Source: Rotaria sordida (lineage: Eukaryota; Rotifera; Eurotatoria; Philodinida; Philodinidae). Taken from it: a stretch of DNA of 64,000 nucleotides. The notes below the pieces were generated by a model, which searched no databases, was not told the origin of the DNA, and saw only the letters and a list, made by a program, of their open reading frames with translations. The stretch is taken from the NCBI GenBank assembly GCA_905250125.1, contig CAJNOL010000019.1, positions 124,001-188,000 on the forward strand. The letters run 5' to 3'. Shown one piece after another: positions 26,736 through 38,700 of the stretch. The position numbers and the translations under genes are program-made. Each line of letters opens with the position of its first letter. Position 1 is the first letter of the stretch.

Positions 26736-29700
26736 AAAAAGCCTTGTTAAATGGATCTTCTTGGGTATTGGAATGCTCATTGCGTTACTTTTACTTGGGC
26801 TTCTCATCTGGATCATAGTTTTATTGGTACCCGTATTTGTTAAAAACTTTTATGCAAATGCTGTGGTGGACTACAACATAGGTTTGTCAACTTTTTCTTT
26901 CAGCTAAACAGTAGACCATGGTGTTTGTTGAGCCATTATTGTAAAAGGTTCAGAAATAATATAAGAGGACAGAAATAATGGGAAATTCAGTTTTCCGCTA
27001 ACAGAAAAGAGCACTACGAGTCTGTTAAAAAATATGGCATTGAAGATAATTAAAAGTATTGAGCTTGTTCAAAGGAAATTTTGATAATTTTAAACCCATT
27101 TTTTCATGTTATTATTGAGAAATAAGCAGTTACTATGAAAAACGTTATCTGTCATGCAAATTCCGATAGGCATCATCTTTTAATGATGCTTCGGACAGAC
27201 AAAATTTCTTATTTAGGAAATTGAACATTATTTATCATTCGATTTTTCCAGTTCTCTATAAAGTTATAAAAACGACTCGATCAAAACTAACTAACATCAT
27301 CAGTCTATCTCGCCGTTTCCTTCATCGAAAATCTCCTATGTCTGGCGATAGCTATTTAAGCAGTTTTTTAAGAACTAAAAAAGCTATGCGTTATAAGCCT
27401 TCTAAGTCAGTAATTACCTCTTTGCTCTACATATCTTTTTTATCTAGGATTCGATAAATGAAGACTTAGTTGGTAAGCATATTATTTTTTTCGGCAATCC
27501 TCATGACGTTTCATCTAGTATGAGAAGAAACTGAGCAAGAAAACAGTATCAGAGTCGTATTTGTCTGTAAATGTAGTTGATGTCCACAGGCAGATAGAGT
27601 AAGAATCTTAAAGTTTGCTAAACTTAACTAAGAAAGTATTTTCTTTTAGAAATGATCTTTAACGTATACTATCTAGAACGATAAGGATACAGAAACGATT
27701 AAAAGCGTCTTCCTTATATCGAATGTTATTTGATGTTTGTATATCAGTTTTTTTTTGTATGTCGATTATCTTCGAGTTAATTTTTCAAATAATGGCTCAG
27801 TTTTTTGAAAAAATACTCTAAGAAACGACTATATATTTTGATCATTCATTTCATATTGTAGAGTCTGGCAACATTACGCAAAGCTTCTTCTCAAACTGGA
27901 TGCCAAACAAAGGTCAGAGTACGACAGTCATCAATACTGATGAAATTGCTCGAAAAGTAATCGCATTTCAATTAGTTATCACGTATGTCTAAACTAATTA
28001 AATTGAATGAAATTCTAGTTAGAAGCTGACTATGGTATCAAGTCAGGCTCGATTTATATCAGTAGTATTGTGATCATCAATGGTAAAGAAAATCCTGATG
28101 GTCATCGTCATCGTCGTCACTTTGACAGGGAAAAGCGTGAAATGTGCGTCTTTATTTTGCATGACATTTTTAAATAGTGTATCTGTTACCAATACTTCTC
28201 TAATTCTGTTTCAGACCTATGTGTAATCAGTTGGGATCTGATATCTCAATTGTGGAAATGAATATTTATATGGTCTATCCGCAAAGCTGTGCCGCATCGA
28301 AGTCTTGCAAAGACAATTTTGCTGATGTAATCCATACTCGTATTGCTGCACATATTTCAAGTATTTCACTGAAACTCGAATTTGACGATGGAAGCTTCAG
28401 TGAAATTGTGTTGACCGAATGCAAGAAAACCACCGATTCATCATTAAATTCCTATATACGATCACCGCGTCAAGATAGAACACGAAGTAAATATCTTTAC
28501 GTTCGATAGGTTTTTGCATGTGTTGGTACTGATATTTTCATTATTCAGTTGTGAGAACTTAAATTGGTAGGAAAAGTAAAAAAAAATCGAGTACTCTAGA
28601 ATTTTGTTCTGGGATAATATTGAATACTATAGTTTGATCAACGAATGCAGCCTTATATTTAAAGAATATTAAATATCCCAACTTTTTCGAATTTCGAAAG
28701 TCAAGAATTTGGAATGCGCATATGTTTCAATGTAATAGAAATGTCTAGATAGTGCACTGTGCATAATTTAAAAGCCATTTACGAAAGATTATGAGATGTC
28801 ATTCGCGACCTGCTAGCACTTCGATCAACTTCAGTCGCCATAGATCTTGATTAAACTGTTTTTTTTGGTAGCCGCTTCTTTTTGCATTGAATTTAAATAG
28901 ATATATAAATGTTCACTGACGACGGAACCGCTCAAGGTGATAAAAAGTTTTTGAACTCAGACTACTTTTATCATGTAGGCCTTAGTGAATAGTGAAATAC
29001 CCTAAGTTGGTTTGTACCCATATTGCTTTGGGATGGAATTGCAGATGATTTACTAGTTTTTCGACGTATAGTACCATGAGAGCAACAATAGCAAATGAAG
29101 GAATTTCGATCTGAAATCCTGTACATAAAGAGGTTTTATGAATACTGGAATATCCTGCCAGTTTCAAGCAAAAAAATTGCATCCTTCTTGAGATATCGAA
29201 TTTTCAAAAAAAAAATGACTATTTCTCGCACGCAATTACAATTTATCTTACAACAGAGTCGTTTTTTGAAAATTTGATATCTCAACAAGAATACATTCGT
29301 TTTGTTTGAAACCTGCAAGATAATTTAGTGTTCATAAGACCTCTTTATGGACAAAATTTCAGATCGACATTCATTTATTTGCTATTGCTGCTCTCATGGT
29401 ACTATACGTCGAAAAACCAGTAAATCATCTGCAATTTCATCCCAAAGCAATATGGGTACAAACCAACTTAGGGTATTTCACTACTCACTAAGGCCTACAT
29501 GATAAAAGTAGTCCGAGTTCAAAAGCTTTTTATCACCTTGAGAGGTTCCCTCGTAAGAGTATAAGATGGCATTCGTACTCGATGAGTGACACTCTCACAT
29601 AACGCTTAAAATCAACAGACGCATACTAAACAACAGAATACCTGCGATTATCAGAAATTCTCCAACAAAAAATCTTCTTAACTTCACAACCTTTCCCATT

Positions 29701-32700
29701 CCTCGAAGACGACATTATAATTCAAAAGCGGGTTGTCTTCATATAAAGCAGATAAAATGAATATGCCTACGTCAGCATTTAATACCTGACACTACAGTTA
29801 TTATAATATCAACCAAAAACATTACCTCACTAATCTACACAAGTCTATACGATCTAACGAAAACTTTCGATTTCCAGCACCAACATGCAACGATGGCGAC
29901 AGAAATCAAAACGAAACGGATGTCGACTGCGGAGGTATATGCGCACCAGCCAAAAGATGCCAGAATGGGAGAAGATGCATAATGGATTCCGATTGCATAA
30001 GTGCTTATTGCAACCCAGACAAACGATGTTCTAGTACGTATAATGTACATTCTATAAGTAAAACATTCCTCCTCTGCCTCTAGCTCCATCATGCAACGAT
30101 GACTATAAAAATCAAAACGAGACAGATGTCGACTGTGGAGGTATATGTGTACCAGCCAAAAGATGTCAGAATGGGAGAAGATGCATAATGGATTCTGATT
30201 GCACAAGTATCTATTGCAACCCAGACAAACGATGTTCCAGTACGTATCATGTACATTCTATAAGTAAAACATTCGTCTTCCGTCTCTAGCTCCATCGTGC
30301 AACGATAACTATCAAAATCGAAACGAGACAGATGTTGATTGCGGAGGTTTATGCGCCCCACAGAGAAAGTGTGCCAACGGGAGGAATTGCACCGCAAATT
30401 CGGACTGTCAAAGTGGAATCTGCTCCGCAAGCGGAAAATGTGTCGGTAAGTCTGATATTCTGTCTCATTGCGCAATATTCTTCTCCTTCATAAAAAGCAA
30501 ACCAATGCCTTGATGGTTACTTAAATGGCAATGAGTCCGATCTTGACTGTGGAGCTGTATGTGGAGCAACAAAAAAGTGTCCTAACGAAAAGAACTGCAA
30601 TTCAGGACCAGATTGTGAAAGTGGAGTCTGCTCAATTACCAACACATGCGTTGGTAAGTATTATGTTGTGTATAACTCCAGAATAGTATTTCCCTTTTCA
30701 AAGCAAACAAATGTCTTGATGGTTACTTAAATGGCAATGAGTCGGATATCGACTGTGGACCTGCATGTGGACCATCAAATTTATGTACTAACGAAAAAAA
30801 ATGTGGCTCAGCAGAAGACTGTGCAAGTGCAGTCTGTTCCATCAAGAAAAAATGTGTCGGTAAGTATCACACTGTGGCAAATTGTAAAATATTCCTTTCC
30901 TTTTAAAAGAAAATAAATGCCTTGATGGTTACTTAAATGCCAATGAGTCGGATATCGACTGTGGAGATGCATGTGGACCATCGAAATTATGTCCTAATGA
31001 AAANNNNNNNNNNTGTGGACCATCGAAATTATGTCCTAATGAAAACAAATGTAAATCAGGAGAAGATTGTGAAAGTGGAGTCTGCTCAATCGACAAAAAA
31101 TGTGTTGGTAAGTACAATGATGCATCCAATTATGCAATATTATTTTCCTTTTGAAAGCAAACAACTGTCTTGATGGTTACTTAAACGGAGACGAGTCGGA
31201 TATCGACTGTGGACATGGATGCGCACCGTCCAAATTGTGTCCTAACGAAAAACAATGTGACTCAGGAGAAGATTGTGCAAGTGGAGTCTGTTCCATCAAC
31301 AAAAAATGTGTTCGTAAGTGTCATGATGTGTCCAGTTGTGGAATATTCTTTTTCTTTTCAAAGCAAACACATGCCTTGATGGTTACCCAAACGGAAATGA
31401 ATCCGATACTGACTGTGGAGATGCATGTGGACCATCGAAATTATGTCCTAATGAAAACAAATGTAAATCAGGCGAAGATTGTCAAAGCGGAATCTGCTCC
31501 ATCAGTAAAGAATGCGTTGGTAAGCTTCATGTTGTGTCTAACTGTGTAATATTCCTTTCTTCTTCAAAGCAAACAAATGCCTTGATGGTTATTTAAATGG
31601 AAATGAGTCGGATATTGACTGTGGAGTTGGATGTGGACTATCACAATTGTGTCTTAACGAAAAGAATTGTGATTCAGGAAAAGATTGTGAAAGTGGAGTC
31701 TGCTCAATCGACAAAAAATGTGTTGGTAAGTATCATCTTGTGTCTGATGGTGAAGTATTGTTTCCTTTTTCAAAGCAAACAAATGTCTCGATGGTTACTT
31801 AAATGGAAATGAGTCCGATATTGACTGTGGAGATGCATGTGCACCATCGAAACTATGTCCTAACGAAAAGACATGTAAAACAGGAGAAGATTGTGAAAGT
31901 GGAGTCTGCTCTATCAACAAAAAATGTGTTGGTAAGTATCATCTTGTGTCTAATTGTGAAGTATTGTTTTCTTTTTCAAAGTAAACAACTGCCTTGATGG
32001 TTACATAAATGGGAACGAGACGGATATCGACTGTGGACAAGGATGCGGACCATCAAAATTATGTCCGAACGACAAAAACTGTGATGTAGAACAAGATTGT
32101 GAAAGTGGAGTTTGCTCAATCGACAAAAAATGTGTTGGTAAGTATCATCTTGTGTCTAATTGTGAAGTATTGTTTTCTTTTTCAAAGCAAACAAATGCCT
32201 TGATGGTTATTTAAATGGAAATGAGTCGGATATCGACTGTGGGGATGGATGTGGACCATCGAAATTATGTCCTAACGAAAAAATCTGTAGTTCAGGCGAA
32301 GATTGTAAGAGTGGAGTCTGTTCAATCGAGAAAAAATGTGTTGGTAAGTATTATTTTATGTCCACTTGTGGAATATACTTTTCCTTTTCAAAGCAAACAA
32401 ATGCTTTGATGGTTACCCAAACGGAAATGAGTCTGATACCGACTGTGGAGATGCATGTGGACCATTGAAATTATGTCGTAATGAAAACAAATGTAAATCA
32501 GGAGAAGATTGTCAAAGCGGAATCTGCTCAATCAGCAAAAAATGCGTTGGTAAGTATCGTATTGTGTCTAATTGTGGAATGTTGTTTTCGTTTTCAAAGC
32601 AAACAAATGTCTTGATGGTTACTTAAATGGAAAGGAGTCGGATATCGACTGTGGAGATACATGTGGACCATCAAATTTATGTCCTAACGGAAAACAATGT

Positions 32701-35700
32701 GATGCAGGAGAAGACTGTGCAAGTGGAGTCTGTTCTATCAAACAAAAATGTGTTGGTAAGTATTATTTTATGTCCAATTGTGGAATATTCTTTTCCTTTT
32801 CAAAGCAAACACATGCCTTGATGGTTACATAAATGGAGATGAGTCGGATATTGACTGTGGAGATGGATGTGGACCATTACAATTGTGTCGTAATGAAAAG
32901 AGATGTAGTTCAGGCGAAGATTGTGAAAGTGGAGTCTGTTCTATCAGGAAAAAATGTGTTGGTAAGTATTATGTTGTGTCTAATTGTGGAATATTGTTTT
33001 CTTTTTCAAAGCAAACAAATGTGTTGATGGTTATTTAAATGGAAATGAGTCGGATGTCGACTGTGGAGATGCATGTGGACCATCGAAATTATGTCCTAAC
33101 GAAAAGAGATGTAATTCAGGAGAAGATTGTGAAAGTAGGGTCTGCTCAGTCAACAAAAACTGTGTTGGTAAGTATCCTGTTGTCTTCAGTGGTTTAATAT
33201 TATTTTTCCTTTCACAGCAAGTAAATGCTTTGATGGTTATTTAAATGGAAAGGAATCCGATATGGACTGTGGAGAAGGATGTGGAGAATCGAAATTATGT
33301 CCTAACGAAAAGACATGTAATTCAGGAAAAGACTGTGAAAGTGGAGTCTGCTCGATCAGGAAAAAGTGTGTTGGTAAGTATCATGTGGTATCTGATTCTT
33401 CAATATTGTTTACCCTTTCATAGCAAACAAATGCTTGGATGGTTACTTAAACGAAAATGAGTCGGATATCGATTGTGGACATGGATGTGGAGCATCAAAA
33501 TTGTGTCCTAACGAAAACAATTGTGGTTCAGGAGAAGATTGTGAAAGTGGGGTGTGCTCTATTAACAAAAGATGTGTTGGTAAGTATTATGTTGTGTCTT
33601 GTTGTGAAGTATTGTTTCCTTTTTGCAAAGCAAACAAATGCCTTGATGGTTATTTAAATGGAGATGAGTCGGATATTGACTGTGGAGATGGATGTAGAGC
33701 ATCGAAATTATGTTCTGACGGAAGCAATTGTAATTCAGAACAGGATTGTGAAAGTGGAGTCTGCTCTATTAGCAAAAAATGTGTTGGTAAGTTGCATGTT
33801 GTATGTAATTATTGAATATTATTTTTTTATTTTGAAAGGAAACACATGCCTTGATGGTTACTTAAATGGAAATGAGTCGGATATCGATTGTGGAGATGCA
33901 TGTGGATCATCGAAATTATGTCCTAACGAAAAGAGATGTAATTCAGATCAGGATTGTGGAACTGAAGTCTGCTCTATCAACAAAAGATGTGTTGGTAAGT
34001 GTTGTGCGGTATCGAATTGTTGAATATTGTTTTCGCTTTTAAAGCAAACAAATGCCTTAATGGTTACTTAAATGATGATGAATCGGATATCGATTGTGGA
34101 CGTAGTTGTGGACCATCGAAATTATGTGCTAACGAAAACAGGTGTGATTCAGGAGAAGATTGTGAAAGTGGAGTCTGCTCAGTGAAGAAGAGATGTGTTG
34201 GTAAGCATCAATTTGCATGTAATTGTAGAATATTGTTTTCATTTTGAAAGAAAATAAATGCCTTGATGGTTACTTAAATGGGAATGAATCGGATATCGAC
34301 TGTGGAGATGGGTGTAGGTCATCGAAATTATGTTCTGATGGAAGGAACTGTAATTCTGAACAGGATTGTGAAAGTGGAGTTTGCTCTATCAGTAGAAAGT
34401 GTGTTGGTGAGTGTTATGTTATATCTAATTGTGTAATATTGTTTTTGTTTTAAAAGCAAACAAATGCCTTGATGGTTATTTAAATGGAAATGAGTCGGAT
34501 ATTGATTGTGGACTTCGATGTGGGCCATCAAAATTGTGTCCTAACGAAAATAGATGTAATTCCGGAGAAGATTGTGATAGTGGAGTTTGCGGTATCGAGA
34601 ATAAATGCGTTGGTAAGTATTATATTATATCTCATTTTGGAATTGCTAAGGAAGGTTGTTGATGTTTTGGTGCGAGCTTCTTAGTGGATCGGATGGGGAC
34701 GCTTGAAGGAATCGATATTTGTTCTGAAGGAATGGGGAAATCCTGAAAGAAATGTGGAACCACAGAATTGAAAGATGCTTAATAGATTCGAAGCTGGATT
34801 CAAGTGGGATCCTTGTCATAATCGACTATGTTTGCATCGTGATGTGTCTAGAATTTCAATGATTTATAGTGGAAAAAGAAATTGTCCGCTATATACTGGC
34901 GCAGTTATATAGGTTGATTCAACGATGTTAAGAGTTTCCTACAAAAAATCTTTGCTAAATCTTACCAGATTTTGTTGAGATTGTCATTTTATGTCTTGGG
35001 GAGAACTTGGAGGATTTTGTAAACAGAGCATAAAACATATGAGAATATATGGTGTTGATCTGTAGACCTTTAGTATGGATGCCGATCAGCTTATCCGACT
35101 GGAGTGTATTATGTTATTGTACGTAACTTCGATATTCGATATGTTAAGTTCTGAGTGAAGTTGTAATTTGTATTCTACTCTTATACCAATAGAAATTAAT
35201 CGAAAAAGAATATTTGGAAAGCGGAATATCCTTCGACATATTTTTACCGTTGATAAAATCTCTCTATTTACGTTTAACCCTTTCAATCCCGACATTTTCT
35301 CTGGTTCTGTACAAACTTGAAGAAAATCTAGATTTCTCTCTCCCTTGCGTTTTCCTTTAGATAATTAGCTGCACACGAATTCTAGCTACACTAGTTCAGT
35401 GCGGAAAAAAATGTTTTCACAGCGAAGAATACACGCGCTGCTTTGAATATACGTATGATATGTATCATGTAGGAAGATGAAAGAAAGCAAAATTTCTATA
35501 TTACGATATGCATGTCATCTCGTAGATGACATGCGGGATGGAAAGGGTTAATATGCATTTGGTTTAAAAAATATATTTATAATTTTTTGTCCGACACAAA
35601 GGAAAGTAAGAGTAACTTTTACTGAAAAATACCGCACGGACTAAAACTAGCTGTGGAATGGAAAAATATTGAAGTAACCCAATTAAATCTAACATCCTAT

Positions 35701-38700
35701 TTGCATAATTTTTTAAAATCTTCTTTGCAAAAAAGCTAAAAGAAAAGTTGGTTTTTCATCAAGCCAAAACCGCACGAATATCAATAACAACTTAGAAAAC
35801 TTCTACTAAGAAAAAACTTTGTAAGATTCTAGCAGAACCGCTTTATTCACTTGTAACAAGGTCCGAACCTTGATACAAATCAAAACTATAGTCCTTTAGC
35901 GAAAACGCTTGGTGTTTTGGGTTCCAGAGCCTTAATGATTTGAATCAAAATCCTTAAAGGATTCGCTCTTTTTTTCCAACGGAAACGACGGAGTTCTGAA
36001 GAAAGCGTGTAGACATGGAATTTCAACATCCTGGCAGAATTCGAAGTAGGATTCAGTCAGGATCCTGAATAAATTGCCATTCTTTTTAAATCAGATATTA
36101 TTCAGGAAATTATTAGCGCTTGAAAGAAATGTGTAGTCACGGAGTTTTATGATCTTGTCAGAATTCGTAACAGGATTCCGCCAGGATCCTTAGTACTTTC
36201 CAACTTTTTTGCATCGAGGATCATTCAAAAAATAAATGTGGTTGCACGTGTGAATGTATATTCATCTTATGTTAACTAACAGTCACAGCCACTGATACGG
36301 CTTCGTGGTAGAATCTTCTTGAGATCTCCTTAGATTCACCTTGAATAGCTCACCGAATCCTTGTACCTGGCCTCAGATCAAATTCTGTCTGAAACTCTAT
36401 AACAACTTGCAAGAAAACTATCTGTTATTCCTGCAAGAATCCTAAGAGGGCTTCTGATTGGACTCTCCTACGATCCTGCAGTCGTGACCTGGAAAAAGCT
36501 CTGGGCAAGCACTTGAATAAATCTTCCCAACAGGAATTATCAGACATTCAGGCACAAACCTGAGAAAAAACCTCACAAGATCATTGAGATCCAGGATTTC
36601 TCAAGGAATAAAAAACGATTGAGACTAGAGATATTGTTTTCCTTTTCAAAGCAAACAAATGCCTTGATGGTTACATAAATGGTGGTGAATCGGATGTCGA
36701 TTGTGGAGCTGTATGTGGAGCAACGAAAAAGTGTGCAAATGAAAAGAACTGTAATTCAGGAGAAGATTGCGAAAGCGGAGTGTGCTCAATCAACAAAAAA
36801 TGTGTTCGTAAGTATTATGTTATGTCAAATTGAGTGATATTGTTTTTCTTTTGAAAGCAAACAAATGCTTTGATGGTTACATAAATGGGGATGAATCGGA
36901 TATCGACTGTGGACATGTATGCGGACAATCGATATTGTGTCCTAACGACAAGACATGTAACTCAGGGGACGACTGTAAAAGTGGAGCATGCTCAATCAAC
37001 AAAAAATGTGTTCGTAAGTATCATGTTGTGTCTAATTGTGAAATATTGTTTTCCTTTTCAAAGCCAACAACTGCCGTGATGGTTCCTTAAATGGTGGTGA
37101 ATCGGATGTCGATTGTGGAGCTGTATGTGGAAAAACGAAAAAGTGCACAGACGGAAAGCGCTGCAAATCAGGAGCAGATTGTATCAGTGGCGTCTGCTCG
37201 AGCAAGAAAAAATGCGTTCGTAAGTATAATTTTGTATATAGTTACAGAATATTCCTTTTGTTTCTTTAGCAAACAAATGCCTTGATGGTTACGAAAATGG
37301 TGGTGAGTCTGATGTCGATTGTGGAGCTGTATGTGGAGTATTCAAAAAGTGTGCAAACGGAAAGAACTGTAATAGAGGATCGGATTGTGTCAGTGGAGTC
37401 TGCTCCATCAAAAACAAATGTGTTCGTAAGTGTAACGTTGTGTATAGTTATGGAATATTCATTTCCTTTTTTAGCAAACAAATGTCTTGATGGTTACGAA
37501 AATGGTGGTGAGTCTGATGTCGATTGTGGAGCTGTATGTGGAACAACGAAAAAGTGTGCAAACGGAAAGAACTGTAAATCAGGACCAGATTGTGTCAGTG
37601 GAATCTGCTCCATCAAGAAAAAATGCGTTCGTAAGTATAATATTGTAGATAGTTACAGAATATTCGCTTTATTTCTTTAGCAAACAAATGCCTTGATGGT
37701 TACATAAATGGTGGTGAATCGGATATCGATTGTGGAGCTGTATGTGGAGCAACAAAAAAATGTGAAAACAGAAAGAATTGTAATTCAGGATCAGATTGTA
37801 TCAGTGGAGTTTGCTCCATCAACAAAAAATGTGTTCGTAAGTATAATGTTGCGTATAATTACAGAATAATCGTTGTCTTTTTTTTTAAGCAAACAAATGC
37901 CTTGATGGTTATGTAAATGGTGGTGAATCGGATGTCGATTGTGGAGCTGTATGTGGAGTATTCAAAAAGTGTGCAAACGGAAAGAACTGTAAATCAGGAT
38001 CAGATTGTATCAGTGGAGTCTGCTCGATCAACAAAAAATGTGTTCGTAAGTATAATGTTGTATATAATTATAGAATATTCGTTTTGTTTTCTTAGCAAAC
38101 AAATGCGTTGATGGTTACATAAATGGTGGTGAATCGGATGTTGATTGTGGAGCTGTATGCGGAGCAACGAAAAAATGTGCAAACGGAAAGAAATGTGATG
38201 CGGGACCGGATTGTGTCAGTGGAGTCTGCTCCATCAAAAACAAATGTGTTCGTAAGTATGATGTTATATCTAACTGTGTGATATTGTTTTCTTTTTTTTA
38301 GCAAACAAATGCTTTGATGGTTACATAAATGGTGGTGAATCGGATGTTGATTGTGGAACTGTATGTGGAACACCGAAAAAATGCGCAAACGGAAAGAACT
38401 GTAATGCGGGATCCGATTGTGCGAGTGGAGTTTGCTCCATCAAAAAAAAATGTGTTCGTAAGTATAATGTTGTGTATAATTATGGAATATTCATTTTCTT
38501 TTTTAGCAAACAAATGTCTTGATGGTTACGAAAATGGTGGTGAATCTGATATCGATTGTGGAGCTGTATGTGGAGTATTCAGAAAGTGTACAAATGGAAA
38601 GAACTGTAATTCAGGATCAGACTGTCTCAGTGGAGTATGTTCGATCAAGAAAAAATGTGTTCGTAAGTATAATGTTGTGTATAGTTATTGAATATTCATC

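Noticed and set aside
27449..27471. Possible mini-exon of the large gene
   Set aside because: It has AG and GT borders but gives a stop in the required phase; the join 26881 to 27862 keeps frame without it.
29095..29318. Short frames on both strands near 29.1-29.3 kb
   Set aside because: They lie in the two arms of the foldback and mirror one another.
37266..38513. Minus-strand open frames opposite the C modules
   Set aside because: They cover the same repeated unit in mirror image, cross introns of the plus gene and show no independent features.
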